Assembly: GCA_913056365.1 (NCBI GenBank)
Contig: CAJXLT010000008.1
Coordinates: 93,309-157,308 of the forward strand
DNA: 64,000 nt
Origin: an uncultured Paenibacillaceae bacterium
GTDB taxonomy: Bacteria; Bacillota; Bacilli; Paenibacillales; K13
Reading direction: 5' to 3'
A program made the translations under genes and the position numbers. Numbering within the stretch: the stretch's first letter is position 1; the number at the start of each line of letters is the position of its first letter. The notes under the pieces are model-generated. The model did no database searches and was not told where the DNA came from. It saw only the letters and a list, made by a program, of their open reading frames with translations. Shown in pieces: positions 31,440 to 40,273 of this stretch.

Positions 31440-32540
31440 CTACACGTTCTTATGTTCGCATGCAGCATGCCGGATCAAATAGGCCGCGTAGCCGACGGGG
31501 TTAGCATATGTCGAATGCCAGGCATCTGGAAGTCCTGCCTTATCGAAGCTATAGCGAAGATCGCGGTTATTGCATTCTATGAACACAGGGAACCCTTGAT
31601 TCGTAATGCCGACATCGAGACCGATATCGGCTAGGTTAGGCAAGTGCTTATCCAACTGCTCGGCAACGCTTAAGGAGAACGTATGCAGATCTTGGTACAC
31701 CTGATATGAATCGAGGTGAGTTAATGCTTGCAGCACGTGCTCAAGCTGATACACGGCTCCACCTTGGGCGACATTGGTGACGAATTTCCCTGCTGCCGCT
31801 ACTTTCGCTGCGATGCCAGTTACCTGCCATTCGCCAGTCTCATTCTTCTGGACAGAGACGCGGAAGTCGAATGGCTTCCCATCGTACTGGGCGAGCGGCA
31901 GACATTGTTGCACGACATATGCACGCGACCGGATTAGCTTCATGAGGCACGGAGGCAGCTTGCGTCGGAATCGGATACTCCTTCGTCCAGATCTTCTCTT
32001 GCCGCTTGATGCAGGCTGAAACGACCAATGCTGTCCGCGATTGACGAGCTTGCATATTCCTCTTCCTATGCTGCTGCTATCTGGCTTCAGAATAATCTCG
32101 TCATATTGCTTCATCCACTGTAGGATCGTAGTGCGGGTTGCTAGCTTCGTACCTGGCAGATGGGGACGGAGTGCCTCATTCTCCATCAGCAATGCATGAA
32201 TGTGGGATTTGCCGTAACGATTGCCTCCGTTAAACACTGTACTGAATTCCGCGAGCTTGTGCAGCTTCAGCTTAGCAGCTCGCTTGAAGTACAAGGTTCG
32301 ATTGTGGATGACAGATGGCAGCGGAACCTTGTGCTGCTCGTATCCATGCTTATCGGGAATCATGACAATCGCTTCTTGCCGTTCAAGCGATATGTCGGCT
32401 AAGCGCATGAAGCATAGCTGGACACCAATGCGAATGGCAGCTGTTATATAGAAATCTACCCTCTCCCGGGCATGAACTCCCTTCAACATCTTCTGATAGA
32501 CGCGATTGCTGATTAATATTCCTACACGAGGTTGTTCCAT
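31440..32540 (-). CDS. YheC/YheD-type coat-associated ATP-grasp protein
   Basis: A 366-residue protein of the YheC/YheD family (PF14398), ATP-grasp enzymes linked to the spore coat in Bacillus. Features: VGILISNRVYQKML at the N-terminus, the lead-in FNGGNRYGKSHIHALLMENE and LPGTKLAT, the ATP-binding strands EIILKPDSSSIGRGICKL (about residues 150-167) and PFDFRVSVQKN (about 227), and DIGLDVGITNQGFPVFIECN with NNRD (about 310), which supplies metal ligands. The product is unknown. ATG 32540 follows GGAGGTGA. It is divergent from the glycan operon and supports the idea that the locus serves the spore surface. Confidence 0.88.
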   Translation of the reverse strand: MEQPRVGILISNRVYQKMLKGVHARERVDFYITAAIRIGVQLCFMRLADISLERQEAIVMIPDKHGYEQHKVPLPSVIHNRTLYFKRAAKLKLHKLAEFSTVFNGGNRYGKSHIHALLMENEALRPHLPGTKLATRTTILQWMKQYDEIILKPDSSSIGRGICKLVNRGQHWSFQPASSGKRRSGRRSIRFRRKLPPCLMKLIRSRAYVVQQCLPLAQYDGKPFDFRVSVQKNETGEWQVTGIAAKVAAAGKFVTNVAQGGAVYQLEHVLQALTHLDSYQVYQDLHTFSLSVAEQLDKHLPNLADIGLDVGITNQGFPVFIECNNRDLRYSFDKAGLPDAWHSTYANPVGYAAYLIRHAACEHKNV

Positions 32541-32755
32541 TACTTCACCTCCTTGGCAGTTAAACCCTATCTACATACGGTCATGCTGTATTGCTTCATT
32601 CTATGATTCAACCATTGTGACTGATTGGACAGATGGCCAAGCATACGAACGAATTAGGTTGCCGCCGCAAGGCGGCTGTCCCTGTCAGTACAAAAAGGAG
32701 ATGTATAAGATAATAGGAAGCATCAGGGGAATAACCAGGAGGGGGTGTACGGTTG

Positions 32756-33907
32756 ATGAGTCGATCCTGTATGTGGATTGTACCCGGTTCCTTTCCCATA
32801 CCATCTGCACGAAGCAGCTCTGTGGAGAGAGCCGTGCACGAAACTGTCTCTCATCTGAATCCTAGCGCCCGCAAGCTTATTGTATCCCGCCGCTTTCCCG
32901 GTCAGGCGGGGAAGAAGCGGATACACGGTGTCGAGCATCTCCGACTGCGTGCTCCGCACCGACCGATGTACTGCCGCAAGGCAATAACTGCAGCGAGTGC
33001 CTATCAGCCCTCACTGCTTCAAATCGAGAATCGGCCAGCTTGGGTGAGCAAGTTCAAGAAGAAGTTGAAGCGCACGGCAGTCTGGTTGTCTCTTCATTCC
33101 ACTACATTCATCGATTCGTCACGACTGTCTGCAGCTCGAACGCAAATTGAGCTTGCGGCAGCAGATCGCATCCTTGTGAATAGCTGCTACTTGAAGCATC
33201 AGCTCCTTAACAGATTTGAGCTGCCTCCAGACAAAGTCCTCGTTAATTATTTAGGCGTCAATGCTAATCAATTCGTATCCAGACAGACCTTGCAAGGCAG
33301 TAAACGCAGGAACGAGATGTTGGAGAGGCTGGGATACTGCGGCAAGCAGCTTGTACTGTTCGTCGGCAGACTGCGTGAGCAGAAGGGTGTGCATCATTTG
33401 CTAGAGGCAGTCCCGCACATCCTGGCATGTTGCCCGGATGCAGTAGTGGCGGTAGTGGGCAGCCCTTACTACAACAGGAATACCCTCACACCTTATGTTG
33501 CGAACTTGCACAGGCTAGGCAACCGCTATCCGCATGCCGTGCGGTTCGTCCCTTATGTCAGCCATCACGAGCTGCCTAATTGGTATGCTGCTGCGGATGT
33601 GTGTGTTGTACCCTCCACACATGATGAAGCGTTCGGCTTGGTGAACGTCGAGGCGATGGCGGCAGGTGTGCCGGTAGTAGCGGCTGCTACAGGGGGAATA
33701 TCCGAAGTGATTGTCGATGGCGAGACAGGGATCCTGCTTGCTCCTGAGCAGTTGCAGCACAGTCTTGCTGAGGCGATTGTCACGATACTGTCCAATGCTA
33801 AGATTGCGGCTGTTATGGGGGAGAATGGCATGCGGCGCGTCGCCGATCAATTTACATGGGAGGCATCTGCTAAACGACTGCAAGCATTATATGATCAGTA
33901 CGTATAA
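32756..33907 (+). CDS. GT4 glycosyltransferase, CotSA-like
   Basis: A 383-residue GT-B glycosyltransferase. The donor-binding half is classic GT4: LVLFVGRLREQKGVHHLLEA (about residues 197-216), AADVCVVPSTHDEAFGLVNV with EAMAAGVPVVA (E-x7-E region, about 282-310) and TGGISEVIVDGETG. The acceptor half is short, with AADRILVNSCYLKHQLL. CotSA of the Bacillus spore coat has this architecture, and the divergent YheC/D gene fits the same setting. ATG 32756 and TTG 32753 are both possible after AGGAGGGGG. It is the first gene of the long plus-strand glycan cluster. Confidence 0.88.
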   Translation: MSRSCMWIVPGSFPIPSARSSSVERAVHETVSHLNPSARKLIVSRRFPGQAGKKRIHGVEHLRLRAPHRPMYCRKAITAASAYQPSLLQIENRPAWVSKFKKKLKRTAVWLSLHSTTFIDSSRLSAARTQIELAAADRILVNSCYLKHQLLNRFELPPDKVLVNYLGVNANQFVSRQTLQGSKRRNEMLERLGYCGKQLVLFVGRLREQKGVHHLLEAVPHILACCPDAVVAVVGSPYYNRNTLTPYVANLHRLGNRYPHAVRFVPYVSHHELPNWYAAADVCVVPSTHDEAFGLVNVEAMAAGVPVVAAATGGISEVIVDGETGILLAPEQLQHSLAEAIVTILSNAKIAAVMGENGMRRVADQFTWEASAKRLQALYDQYV

Positions 33908-34003
33908 GCCAGGGCATCGGTTTGCCCTCTAACGTCCCGGTACAAGCGCCGTGTCCGTATTGGCGCCTGCACATACAATATGCCGAGGAGGTGGGGGTCT
34001 GTC

Positions 34004-34768
34004 GTGAAAGCAACAAAGCTCGTTCGCAACGCTAACCGCCCCAAGGTCTCTGTCATTATACCGGTTATGAATGAACGGAGAACGATACGCAGCGTGATTG
34101 CCCAAGCTGCTAACGTTCATTCGCAGGTCGAGATTATCGTTATAGCGAATGGATCACGGGACGGTACCGCACGCATTGCGCGTGCAGCAGGCGCGCGTGT
34201 GCTGGTGTATCCTCAGCCCCTCGGACATGATGTAGGCAGAACAATCGGGGCGAAGGCGGCGAAAGGAGATATCTTGTTATTCCTAGATGGGGATATTCCT
34301 ATAGCATCGGCAAACCTGACGCCTTTTGTCAAGGCAGTTGAGAATGGCGTAGATGTGGCGTTGAATCGTTATACGGGGCCCGTCCATCATATGCAAGTAC
34401 ATTCTGTTATCTTGGCTAAGCATGCGCTGAATATTGCATTGGCCCGCCCAGACCTCAAGGGAGTGTCGATGACTACAATCCCGCACGCTATAAACCGAGG
34501 AGCTTTGCGCATCATCGGTGCCGGTGCCTTGTCTGTTCCACCCTGTGCCCATGTGCGCGCGGTCGCGAATGGTTTGAAGGTGGAGGCAGTCCATCATGTG
34601 AATGTCGGTTCTACCAACCCGCGCAAGCGCAAGCGTATTGATGGCAAAGACCCGTTAGAGCACGTAATTCTGGGCGATCATGCCGAAGCCATTCATAGCT
34701 TGTTAACGATAAAAGGACCCCGGGCGAATCGGATCGATAAGATTCGAAGACGGGAGTGGTTAGTGTGA
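34004..34768 (+). CDS. GT2-type glycosyltransferase
   Basis: A 254-residue GT-A glycosyltransferase. PKVSVIIPVMNERRTIRSVI opens the nucleotide-binding fold, IIVIANGSRDGTARIARAAG follows, and LFLDGDIPI supplies the D-x-D metal site (about residues 83-91). The segment LGHDVGRTIGAKAAKGD is shared with the next gene, showing the two are paralogues. A late part, STNPRKRKRIDGKDPLEHVI, ends in GDHAEAI, also shared. GTG 34004 behind AGGAGGTGGGG is preferred to ATG 33980, which overlaps the ribosome site. Its stop overlaps the next start (GTGA). Sugar unknown. Confidence 0.87.
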   Translation: MKATKLVRNANRPKVSVIIPVMNERRTIRSVIAQAANVHSQVEIIVIANGSRDGTARIARAAGARVLVYPQPLGHDVGRTIGAKAAKGDILLFLDGDIPIASANLTPFVKAVENGVDVALNRYTGPVHHMQVHSVILAKHALNIALARPDLKGVSMTTIPHAINRGALRIIGAGALSVPPCAHVRAVANGLKVEAVHHVNVGSTNPRKRKRIDGKDPLEHVILGDHAEAIHSLLTIKGPRANRIDKIRRREWLV

Positions 34769-35949
34769 CTAGACACCTTAGAAAACGAAGAGTATCGCGG
34801 AAGAAATTAGCTAATCGACCTGTTCGGCGTAGACGCAGACGAGCGAACAAGAGAGCGGTCAGACAGCAGGTGCGGCGCCAAAGCCGTAAGCCAGTTTATC
34901 GCAAGCGGCATGATCGCAGGGAGAGAGGGTTGTGTGCAGCTGTTCATAGAGAGCAGACAGCAGAGCTAGTCATTGCAGTCCCAGACCCGCAATTTCTGCA
35001 ACTTGCAGCGATTGCCGGAGCTGAAGCAGGAGCAGATATTCGCTCCACTGGAGGAAGTATCGACAAGCAGCAAATCCAGCAGCATTGGTCGCTCTGGCTC
35101 CAGCGAGCGATGCCGCCAGGCATCGCACATCTAGATATCTATACGGCATTCATGCGAGCTTATATTGGCGCAGCATTCGCAGATCATGCTGAGCTACCCA
35201 GTTGGGTACTGCTGCCAGAAGCGCACACCGTAAGCTGCATACTGACAGCGATGAATGAAGAAAGAACGATTGGGCTTGTATTGGGCCAGCTTGCGCGTCT
35301 ACCGCTGCATGAAGTGATCGTCGTCGTCAATGGATCGGCAGACCGGACGAGAGATATCGCGGAAACATTCGAGCGTGTGAAGGTGCTTCATTACGAAGAA
35401 GCGCTCGGGCATGATGTCGGAAGGACGCTTGGTGCGAGCTCCTCGTCAGGAGATTTGCTATTGTTCATGGATGCGGATTTCGCCGTTCCGGGGGAAGCGC
35501 TGCTTCCGTTCTTCCTTGCTGTTCATGACGGGGCGGATATTGCGTTGAATGATATATCTCCGTTCGTCGACCGGTTTGAGCGAAGGGACGAGGTAACGGT
35601 GATGAAGGAGTTTCTGAATCGTCTATTAGGCCGGCAAGATTTAGCTGTCAATTCGCTAACTGCAGTTCCGCACTTGATGACTAGAGCCGCTGCTAACTCG
35701 ATCGGATTGGAGAAGCTTGCAGTCCCACCGTTAGCGCAAGTGAAAGCGGTGGAAGCAGGCCTTCGTATTGACAATGGCGGTCAAATTAATGTTGTGAAGC
35801 ACAATCGGCATCGCAAGAGCAACACGGGCGCGAAAAACCCAGTAGCCGAAATGATTATTGGCGATCACATGGAAGCTCTTAGTCAGCTGATTAGAGAACA
35901 AGGTCCGCGACTAACATTTGCCGATACCGTACGAACTAGACATAGCTGA
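34765..35949 (+). CDS. GT2-type glycosyltransferase with Arg-rich N-terminus
   Basis: A 394-residue paralogue of the preceding gene with about 150 extra N-terminal residues. Residues 1-56 are extremely basic (RKRRVSRKKL, RPVRRRRRRANK, RRQSRKPVYRKRHDRR). A middle section (about 60-150) contains WLQRAMPPGIAHLD, a module resembling one in the next gene. The GT-A domain follows: TVSCILTAMNEERTIGLVLG, EALGHDVGRTLGASSSSGD and LFMDADFAV with the D-x-D (about residues 236-240). GTG 34765 overlaps the previous stop and has GGGAG 8 bases upstream. The basic tail could bind an anionic polymer or coat protein; that is inference. Confidence 0.85.
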   Translation: MTRHLRKRRVSRKKLANRPVRRRRRRANKRAVRQQVRRQSRKPVYRKRHDRRERGLCAAVHREQTAELVIAVPDPQFLQLAAIAGAEAGADIRSTGGSIDKQQIQQHWSLWLQRAMPPGIAHLDIYTAFMRAYIGAAFADHAELPSWVLLPEAHTVSCILTAMNEERTIGLVLGQLARLPLHEVIVVVNGSADRTRDIAETFERVKVLHYEEALGHDVGRTLGASSSSGDLLLFMDADFAVPGEALLPFFLAVHDGADIALNDISPFVDRFERRDEVTVMKEFLNRLLGRQDLAVNSLTAVPHLMTRAAANSIGLEKLAVPPLAQVKAVEAGLRIDNGGQINVVKHNRHRKSNTGAKNPVAEMIIGDHMEALSQLIREQGPRLTFADTVRTRHS

Positions 35950-35968
35950 TGGCGAAGGGGGACAGAAT

Positions 35969-37018
35969 ATGCAACCACAGAGGAAAGGGAAACGTTGGCG
36001 ACTGAGACGGGATCGAGCAAGAAGAACCGTATTGGCCAGACAGAAGCATAACAGCTTCAACCAAGGTTATGATGGCGGTTATCTGAAAGGCTTCCAGAAT
36101 GGATACAATTCGGGCTATGACGACGGCTACAACCACGCTCATGATCGTGGCTACGGTGAAGGCTATCAGCAGGGACTTCAGGCAACTGATCCGTATCAGC
36201 ACGGGTTCGCGAACGGCAAGGATGAAGGCGTGTACGAAGCTGCAGAGATCTGGATCGAGAAGGCACTGCCGCCTAACACGATGCTTGCAGATGTGGCGAT
36301 GGAGCAACTGATAGCAGCTGGATTGGAGCAATACAAGGCTTCATGGTTTCCGGTAAATCCGCCAGCCGAAATAGGTGAACAGCTGTTGCAAGCCGTTCAA
36401 TCCGGTACCCCGTATGGGCTAATTCGCTTAGGTGATGGTGAGCTGCTGACGATGGCGCAGGAGACAGCGATGGAGGATAGCGAGATCAGACGGATTGGCT
36501 TCTTCTTGCCATACGCAGGGGTTGAGATTCCAGACAGAACCGCACGTGACCGACTGCTTACTGGTATGCGCGAAGCAGATGCCATCGGTATTCCGCTTTC
36601 GCGGAAGCGAGCCTACCAACCATTGCTGCTTCAGGTGCTGCGGGCACATGGCTTGGACTATCGTTCATTGCCACTGACGCATTCGCTAGTCAATTATGAG
36701 CTATACCGTCAAGGCTACATTAATCGGCTGTTGGATGCAGGCCGTGTGCTGGTCATAGGTAATCTGGCCCAGGATGTGGCAGATAAGCTGCGAAGCAATG
36801 GCAATCGGGTGAGCGGCGCGGTACAGCCTGTTCGCGGCATGGCAGATGTTCCGCGTGTGCTGTCAGACATTGAGAAGCACGCATTCGATTTCGCCCTTGT
36901 CTCTGCAGGAATAGCAGCCATACCAATCGTCACACACATTCGCTCTGTACTAGGTAAGGTAGCGATAGATTTCGGCCATATGTCTGACCGTTATGTGAAA
37001 GGAGGGGAAGGGTTTTGA
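35969..37018 (+). CDS. GT-D fold glycosyltransferase with GYxx repeats
   Basis: A 349-residue protein in three parts. Residues 1-30 are Arg/Lys-rich. Residues 31-70 are about ten tetrapeptide repeats of the form G-Y-x-x (GYDGGYLKGFQNGYNSGYDD and onward). A short module IWIEKALPPNTM follows. The C-terminal 230 residues are a GT-D type domain: YGLIRLGDGELLTMA (the R-x-G-D-G-E donor motif, about residues 148-162), AIGIPLSR, VIGNLAQDVADKL, and KVAIDFGHMSD near the end. ATG 35969 follows AAGGGGGA. Repeats and basic start suggest anchoring in a layered structure. The gene overlaps the next by four bases. Confidence 0.83.
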   Translation: MQPQRKGKRWRLRRDRARRTVLARQKHNSFNQGYDGGYLKGFQNGYNSGYDDGYNHAHDRGYGEGYQQGLQATDPYQHGFANGKDEGVYEAAEIWIEKALPPNTMLADVAMEQLIAAGLEQYKASWFPVNPPAEIGEQLLQAVQSGTPYGLIRLGDGELLTMAQETAMEDSEIRRIGFFLPYAGVEIPDRTARDRLLTGMREADAIGIPLSRKRAYQPLLLQVLRAHGLDYRSLPLTHSLVNYELYRQGYINRLLDAGRVLVIGNLAQDVADKLRSNGNRVSGAVQPVRGMADVPRVLSDIEKHAFDFALVSAGIAAIPIVTHIRSVLGKVAIDFGHMSDRYVKGGEGF

Positions 37019-37308
37019 ATGAGAACGAGCTGCGGCTGCTCGAGCAGCTGTCCAATGCGCATGAACAGCTATCCAGATTGTTGGAGACCGAGAAGACCGT
37101 GGCAGCTCATATGGCAGCACAGACGAACGGATTGCCTGATCATCGAGGCGCAGTCGTTGGTGCAGAGAAGGCTTATAAGCATGCAGGTAAGATTCAGGAG
37201 AATGTCATTGCTTACTTGAACGGAATAGCCGGTGTTCTGGAAGTGTTAGCTGATCATACTGGATTGGTGCTCCGACAGGAAGAAGAGGATGAGGATGATG
37301 AGGAATAA
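37015..37308 (+). CDS. Small helical acidic protein in glycan operon (paralogue A)
   Basis: A 97-residue protein I do not recognise. It is predicted helical throughout, with LRLLEQLSNAHEQLSRLLET and NVIAYLNGIAGVLEVLAD, and ends in a run of Glu/Asp (EEEDEDDEE). It has no Cys, signal or membrane segment. TTG 37015 overlaps the GT-D stop and follows GGAGGGGAAGG. It resembles the next gene in the pattern HEQ-L...(L/I)xGIAxVxExL, so the two are probably paralogues. It may be a structural or assembly partner of the GT-D enzyme. Confidence 0.78.
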   Translation: MNENELRLLEQLSNAHEQLSRLLETEKTVAAHMAAQTNGLPDHRGAVVGAEKAYKHAGKIQENVIAYLNGIAGVLEVLADHTGLVLRQEEEDEDDEE

Positions 37309-37325
37309 CGGACAGGAGGGGGAGC

Positions 37326-37631
37326 ATGAGAGAGGAAACGCAAAAGCAAAGGCTATTGGCTTCTACTATTCGCATGCATGAGCAGCTTGCAGAAATATTA
37401 GCGCACAAAGCGTTAGAAGCGGAGAAAGCGCGCAATTGGCTATGCGGCAGCATGGCTGAAGGGGATCCGTTAAGACCTTGCCTAGACGTCCACGAACAAG
37501 TTGTTGAAATGCTCGAGGGTATTGCGAGAGTGGAGAGCGGAATTGTGAGCCACCTCAAAATATTGTTGGGTGAAGGCGATTCTGGTGACGGCATGGATCT
37601 GTTCGGAGGCAAGGGAGAAGAAGCGTCATGA
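37326..37631 (+). CDS. Small helical protein in glycan operon (paralogue B)
   Basis: A 101-residue, mostly helical protein of unknown function. STIRMHEQLAEILAHKALEA and VHEQVVEMLEGIARVESGIV repeat a heptad-like pattern, and the second segment resembles the last helix of the preceding small protein. The tail GEGDSGDGMDLFGGKGEE is flexible and acidic. ATG 37326 follows AGGAGGGGG. Its stop overlaps the start of the third small gene. The tight packing shows it belongs to the operon. Confidence 0.78.
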   Translation: MREETQKQRLLASTIRMHEQLAEILAHKALEAEKARNWLCGSMAEGDPLRPCLDVHEQVVEMLEGIARVESGIVSHLKILLGEGDSGDGMDLFGGKGEEAS

Positions 37632-37969
37632 TTGGCGGAAGTGGTCTGAGCATAGCGGATAGCATGCTGCGTGAGCAAATGCTTGCGGCACTCATTCTTT
37701 CACAACATGCCGTCGCTGATTTGTTAGATCATACGGCGGAGCTGCGCCGCGCAGTGCCGTTGCATGATGAGGATATGCTTGCGCGTCAGCGCTCTGCAGC
37801 GTCGCAATTAGAGGAATGGTTGCTGCAGGCAGCAGATACAATGCGCGGAGGTACTACCGAGCAAGCAAGTGAGGACTTCTCGCAGACTGTATGCCGTCCA
37901 GCAAGATGTAAGAGCAAGCGGCCTCCTCTTCCCTGGCTGGCAGCAGGCATTATGCGAGGGAATCGATAA
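37628..37969 (+). CDS. Small helical protein in glycan operon (third of the set)
   Basis: A 113-residue unknown protein. The first 75 residues look helical (SMLREQMLAALILSQHAVAD, LLDHTAELRRAV, ASQLEEWLLQAADTM), similar in style to the two proteins before it. The last 25 are basic and contain two Cys (CRPARCKSKRPP). ATG 37628 overlaps the preceding stop. No family could be named. Confidence 0.72.
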   Translation: MIGGSGLSIADSMLREQMLAALILSQHAVADLLDHTAELRRAVPLHDEDMLARQRSAASQLEEWLLQAADTMRGGTTEQASEDFSQTVCRPARCKSKRPPLPWLAAGIMRGNR

Positions 37970-37985
37970 GCAGGAAGGAGAGAAC

Positions 37986-38171
37986 GTGAGTTCATGCCGA
38001 GGGCACCCGCATAACGTGGAGGATTTGCGGCGTGCTCTTTTTCTTATCCATGCTTGCAGGGACGCATCGCTGTCATCTACTCGCTCCGATGTAATAATGT
38101 GCGCCTTGTATTCGCCTAATTTGCAGCAAACCCGTCCAGTTGTCTATTCGCTTGTACGGCAATCGACATAA
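37986..38171 (+). CDS. Possible 61-residue protein
   Basis: GTG 37986 sits 6 bases after GGAAGGAGA, a very good ribosome site, and 17 bases after the previous stop. The product (SSCRGHPHNVEDLRRALFLI, then HACRDASL) has three Cys and no recognised domain. The frame also extends upstream inside the previous gene, so the start is decided only by the ribosome site. It fills what would otherwise be a gap of about 250 bases in the operon. Confidence 0.5.
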   Translation: MSSCRGHPHNVEDLRRALFLIHACRDASLSSTRSDVIMCALYSPNLQQTRPVVYSLVRQST

Positions 38172-38216
38172 GATGAATTGTTCTACAAGCGCATATTCGT
38201 TCTGGAGGTGGTGGAA

Positions 38217-39257
38217 ATGAACGTCGGATTAATAGGCTGCGGCTTCATTGGAAGAAAGCATCTGGAAGCAGTTGAACATTCATCCGACCTGCAGCTTACT
38301 GCGGTATGCGATGTTTCCGACGAGGCGATGAGAGCTATAGTGGAACGCTATCAATCGAATCATCCGGATGCGCAGGTGAACGCTTATCGTCACTATGCTG
38401 ATTTACTCGTTGACAAGGCTGTAGATATCGTAGTCGTTGCTACCTTAAGCGGTCTGCACGGGCGGATTGCGAAGGAAGCGATTATCCAAGGCAAGCATGT
38501 CATCGCGGAGAAGCCGATGGCCATGTCGGTGCAGGAAGCGCGCGAGATGAATAGGCTCTCCCGAATGTTCGGCGTCAAGCTGGCAGTCTGCCACCAGAAG
38601 CGCTTCTATTCGCACCTGCGAGAGCTGAAGCAATTGCTCTTAGACGGCGGTATTGGACAGATCCTCCATGCGGACATGACGATACGGATGAATCGGGATG
38701 ATGCGTATTATGCTCAAGCTGCTTGGAGAGGCAGCTGGGCGATGGATGGCGGAGTTCTGATGAATCAGGCTATTCATAATATCGACTTACTGTTCTGGCT
38801 TGCTGGCAAGCCTCGTTCGGCAACAGGTGTTATTGGCAGATTACTGCGACCAATTGAAGCCGAGGATACGGCTTCAGCTGTAGCTGAAACAGAATCGGGC
38901 GGCATTGTCCAAGTGCACGCAACGGTATGCGCAGCGCGCGGATATACCGAGGAACGGCTTCGATTGCTTGGTTCGCGAGGGATGATCGAGCTAGTCGGCA
39001 AGCAGTTGGATAGGATCGCACAATGGCATGTTCCCGGTTATGAACAGCCTGCTTGGACAGTAGAAGGCGGCGATTATGCCTCACTCTATGCTGATTTGGT
39101 GCAAGCGGTTGTGACGAATCGAGAACCATTCGTAAGCGGAGAGGAAGGGATTGCTGCACTCGAATGGATATTGGCGGTTTACCGTTCGGCCAAGGAACGG
39201 CGCGTGATCGATTTGCCGTTGGAGCAATTCTCAACGATGGAGATGATGGAATCATGA
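38217..39257 (+). CDS. Gfo/Idh/MocA oxidoreductase, WbpB-like
   Basis: A 346-residue NAD(P)-dependent sugar dehydrogenase. It opens with the Rossmann start NVGLIGCGFIGRKHLEAVEH. The conserved IAEKPMAMSVQEA (catalytic Lys in E-K-P, about residue 100) and GSWAMDGGVLMNQAIHNIDL (His near 185) follow. Members found with WbpA-, WbpD- and WbpE-like genes oxidise C3 of UDP-N-acetylglucosaminuronate before transamination. All three partners are present within the next 6 kb, which supports that role. ATG 38217 follows GGAGGTGG. It overlaps the epimerase gene by four bases. Confidence 0.88.
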   Translation: MNVGLIGCGFIGRKHLEAVEHSSDLQLTAVCDVSDEAMRAIVERYQSNHPDAQVNAYRHYADLLVDKAVDIVVVATLSGLHGRIAKEAIIQGKHVIAEKPMAMSVQEAREMNRLSRMFGVKLAVCHQKRFYSHLRELKQLLLDGGIGQILHADMTIRMNRDDAYYAQAAWRGSWAMDGGVLMNQAIHNIDLLFWLAGKPRSATGVIGRLLRPIEAEDTASAVAETESGGIVQVHATVCAARGYTEERLRLLGSRGMIELVGKQLDRIAQWHVPGYEQPAWTVEGGDYASLYADLVQAVVTNREPFVSGEEGIAALEWILAVYRSAKERRVIDLPLEQFSTMEMMES

Positions 39258-40273
39258 ATCGACCTAAGCGAGGGAGCGATCAGCACCGCTACTACGCTCG
39301 TATTTATAGCGGCAGTCGAATTGTCGTGACAGGTGGAGCGGGGTTTCTCGGCAGTAATTTAGTTCGTCGCCTGCTCCCATATGCTGCAGAAATTGTCGTG
39401 CTGGACGATTTGTTCACTGGTCGCAGAGATGTGATCCCAGGCGCACCGAATGTGTCCTTCAAGCAGGTTAGTGTTACGGATGGACCTGCGATTAGACCGT
39501 ACGTGCAGCGAGCGGACTATATCTTTCACTTTGCTGCTCGCAATATTGTGTTGTCCATGGATCAACCGGCTACTGATTTCGAAGTGAATGCGGCAGGGAC
39601 GATGCAAATACTGCTGCAGAGCATAGGTAACGCCAGCTTACGTCGATTCGTATACGCTTCGACTTCCTCTATCTATGGCAATTGTTCCAGGTTGCCTGCG
39701 ACAGAAGACGAGTACAATGTGTCCGTGCCCTATGCGGCGACGAAGATGTGCGGCGAGTTGCTCGGTGTTGCTTATGCGCGCAGCTTCGGTATTCCGTATA
39801 CTGCGCTGCGGTTCTCCAACGTATTCGGTCCCGGTCAAGTCAGTACGAACCCGTATTGCGGGGTCGTTACGAAGTTCATGGAGCGTCTCGCACGCGGGGA
39901 ATCGCTGCACATCTATGGGAACGGCGAGCAGACGCGTGACTTCACCTTTGTAGATGATGCGATGGATGCGGTGTTAGATGCGGCGGCAAGTTCCGCGACT
40001 AGGGGGGATGTATGCAATGTGGGTACCAGCGCAGAAACAACAGTTAATGATTTGGCTGCTATCATCTGCCGAATTGCCGGCAAGCCGGACCATTATCCGC
40101 GCCAGTATGTAGAGAAGCGGCGAATCGATACGGTCCACCGCCGCGCAGTCAGCATGTCGAAGCTTCAAGCATCGACTGGTTGGAAGCCGCGGCATTCTCT
40201 TGAGCAAGGTCTCTGCAAAACATGGGAGTGGTACTTGCAAGAAGCGAATGGTCGAAAGGGAGATGAAGCATGA
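39254..40273 (+). CDS. NAD-dependent nucleotide-sugar epimerase/dehydratase
   Basis: A 339-residue extended SDR. The cofactor motif TGGAGFLGSNLV is at about residues 25-36, after a short basic N-terminal extension. HFAARNIVLSMDQP (NAD contact) and the catalytic pair VPYAATKMCGELL (Y-x3-K, about 160-165) follow, then LRFSNVFGPGQ and TRDFTFVDDAMDAV. It resembles UDP-glucose 4-epimerase-like enzymes of polysaccharide loci. The product sugar cannot be given from sequence alone. ATG 39254 overlaps the preceding stop, and its own stop overlaps the acetyltransferase start. Confidence 0.88.
   Translation: MNRPKRGSDQHRYYARIYSGSRIVVTGGAGFLGSNLVRRLLPYAAEIVVLDDLFTGRRDVIPGAPNVSFKQVSVTDGPAIRPYVQRADYIFHFAARNIVLSMDQPATDFEVNAAGTMQILLQSIGNASLRRFVYASTSSIYGNCSRLPATEDEYNVSVPYAATKMCGELLGVAYARSFGIPYTALRFSNVFGPGQVSTNPYCGVVTKFMERLARGESLHIYGNGEQTRDFTFVDDAMDAVLDAAASSATRGDVCNVGTSAETTVNDLAAIICRIAGKPDHYPRQYVEKRRIDTVHRRAVSMSKLQASTGWKPRHSLEQGLCKTWEWYLQEANGRKGDEA

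Noticed and set aside
36060..36190. CRISPR-like repetitive DNA
   Set aside because: The periodicity is 12 bases within a coding frame and encodes the G-Y-x-x peptide repeats; there are no spacers.
37000..38000. Toxin-antitoxin or restriction system made of the small genes
   Set aside because: None of the small proteins shows a toxin, antitoxin or restriction motif, and they are locked into the glycan operon by overlaps.
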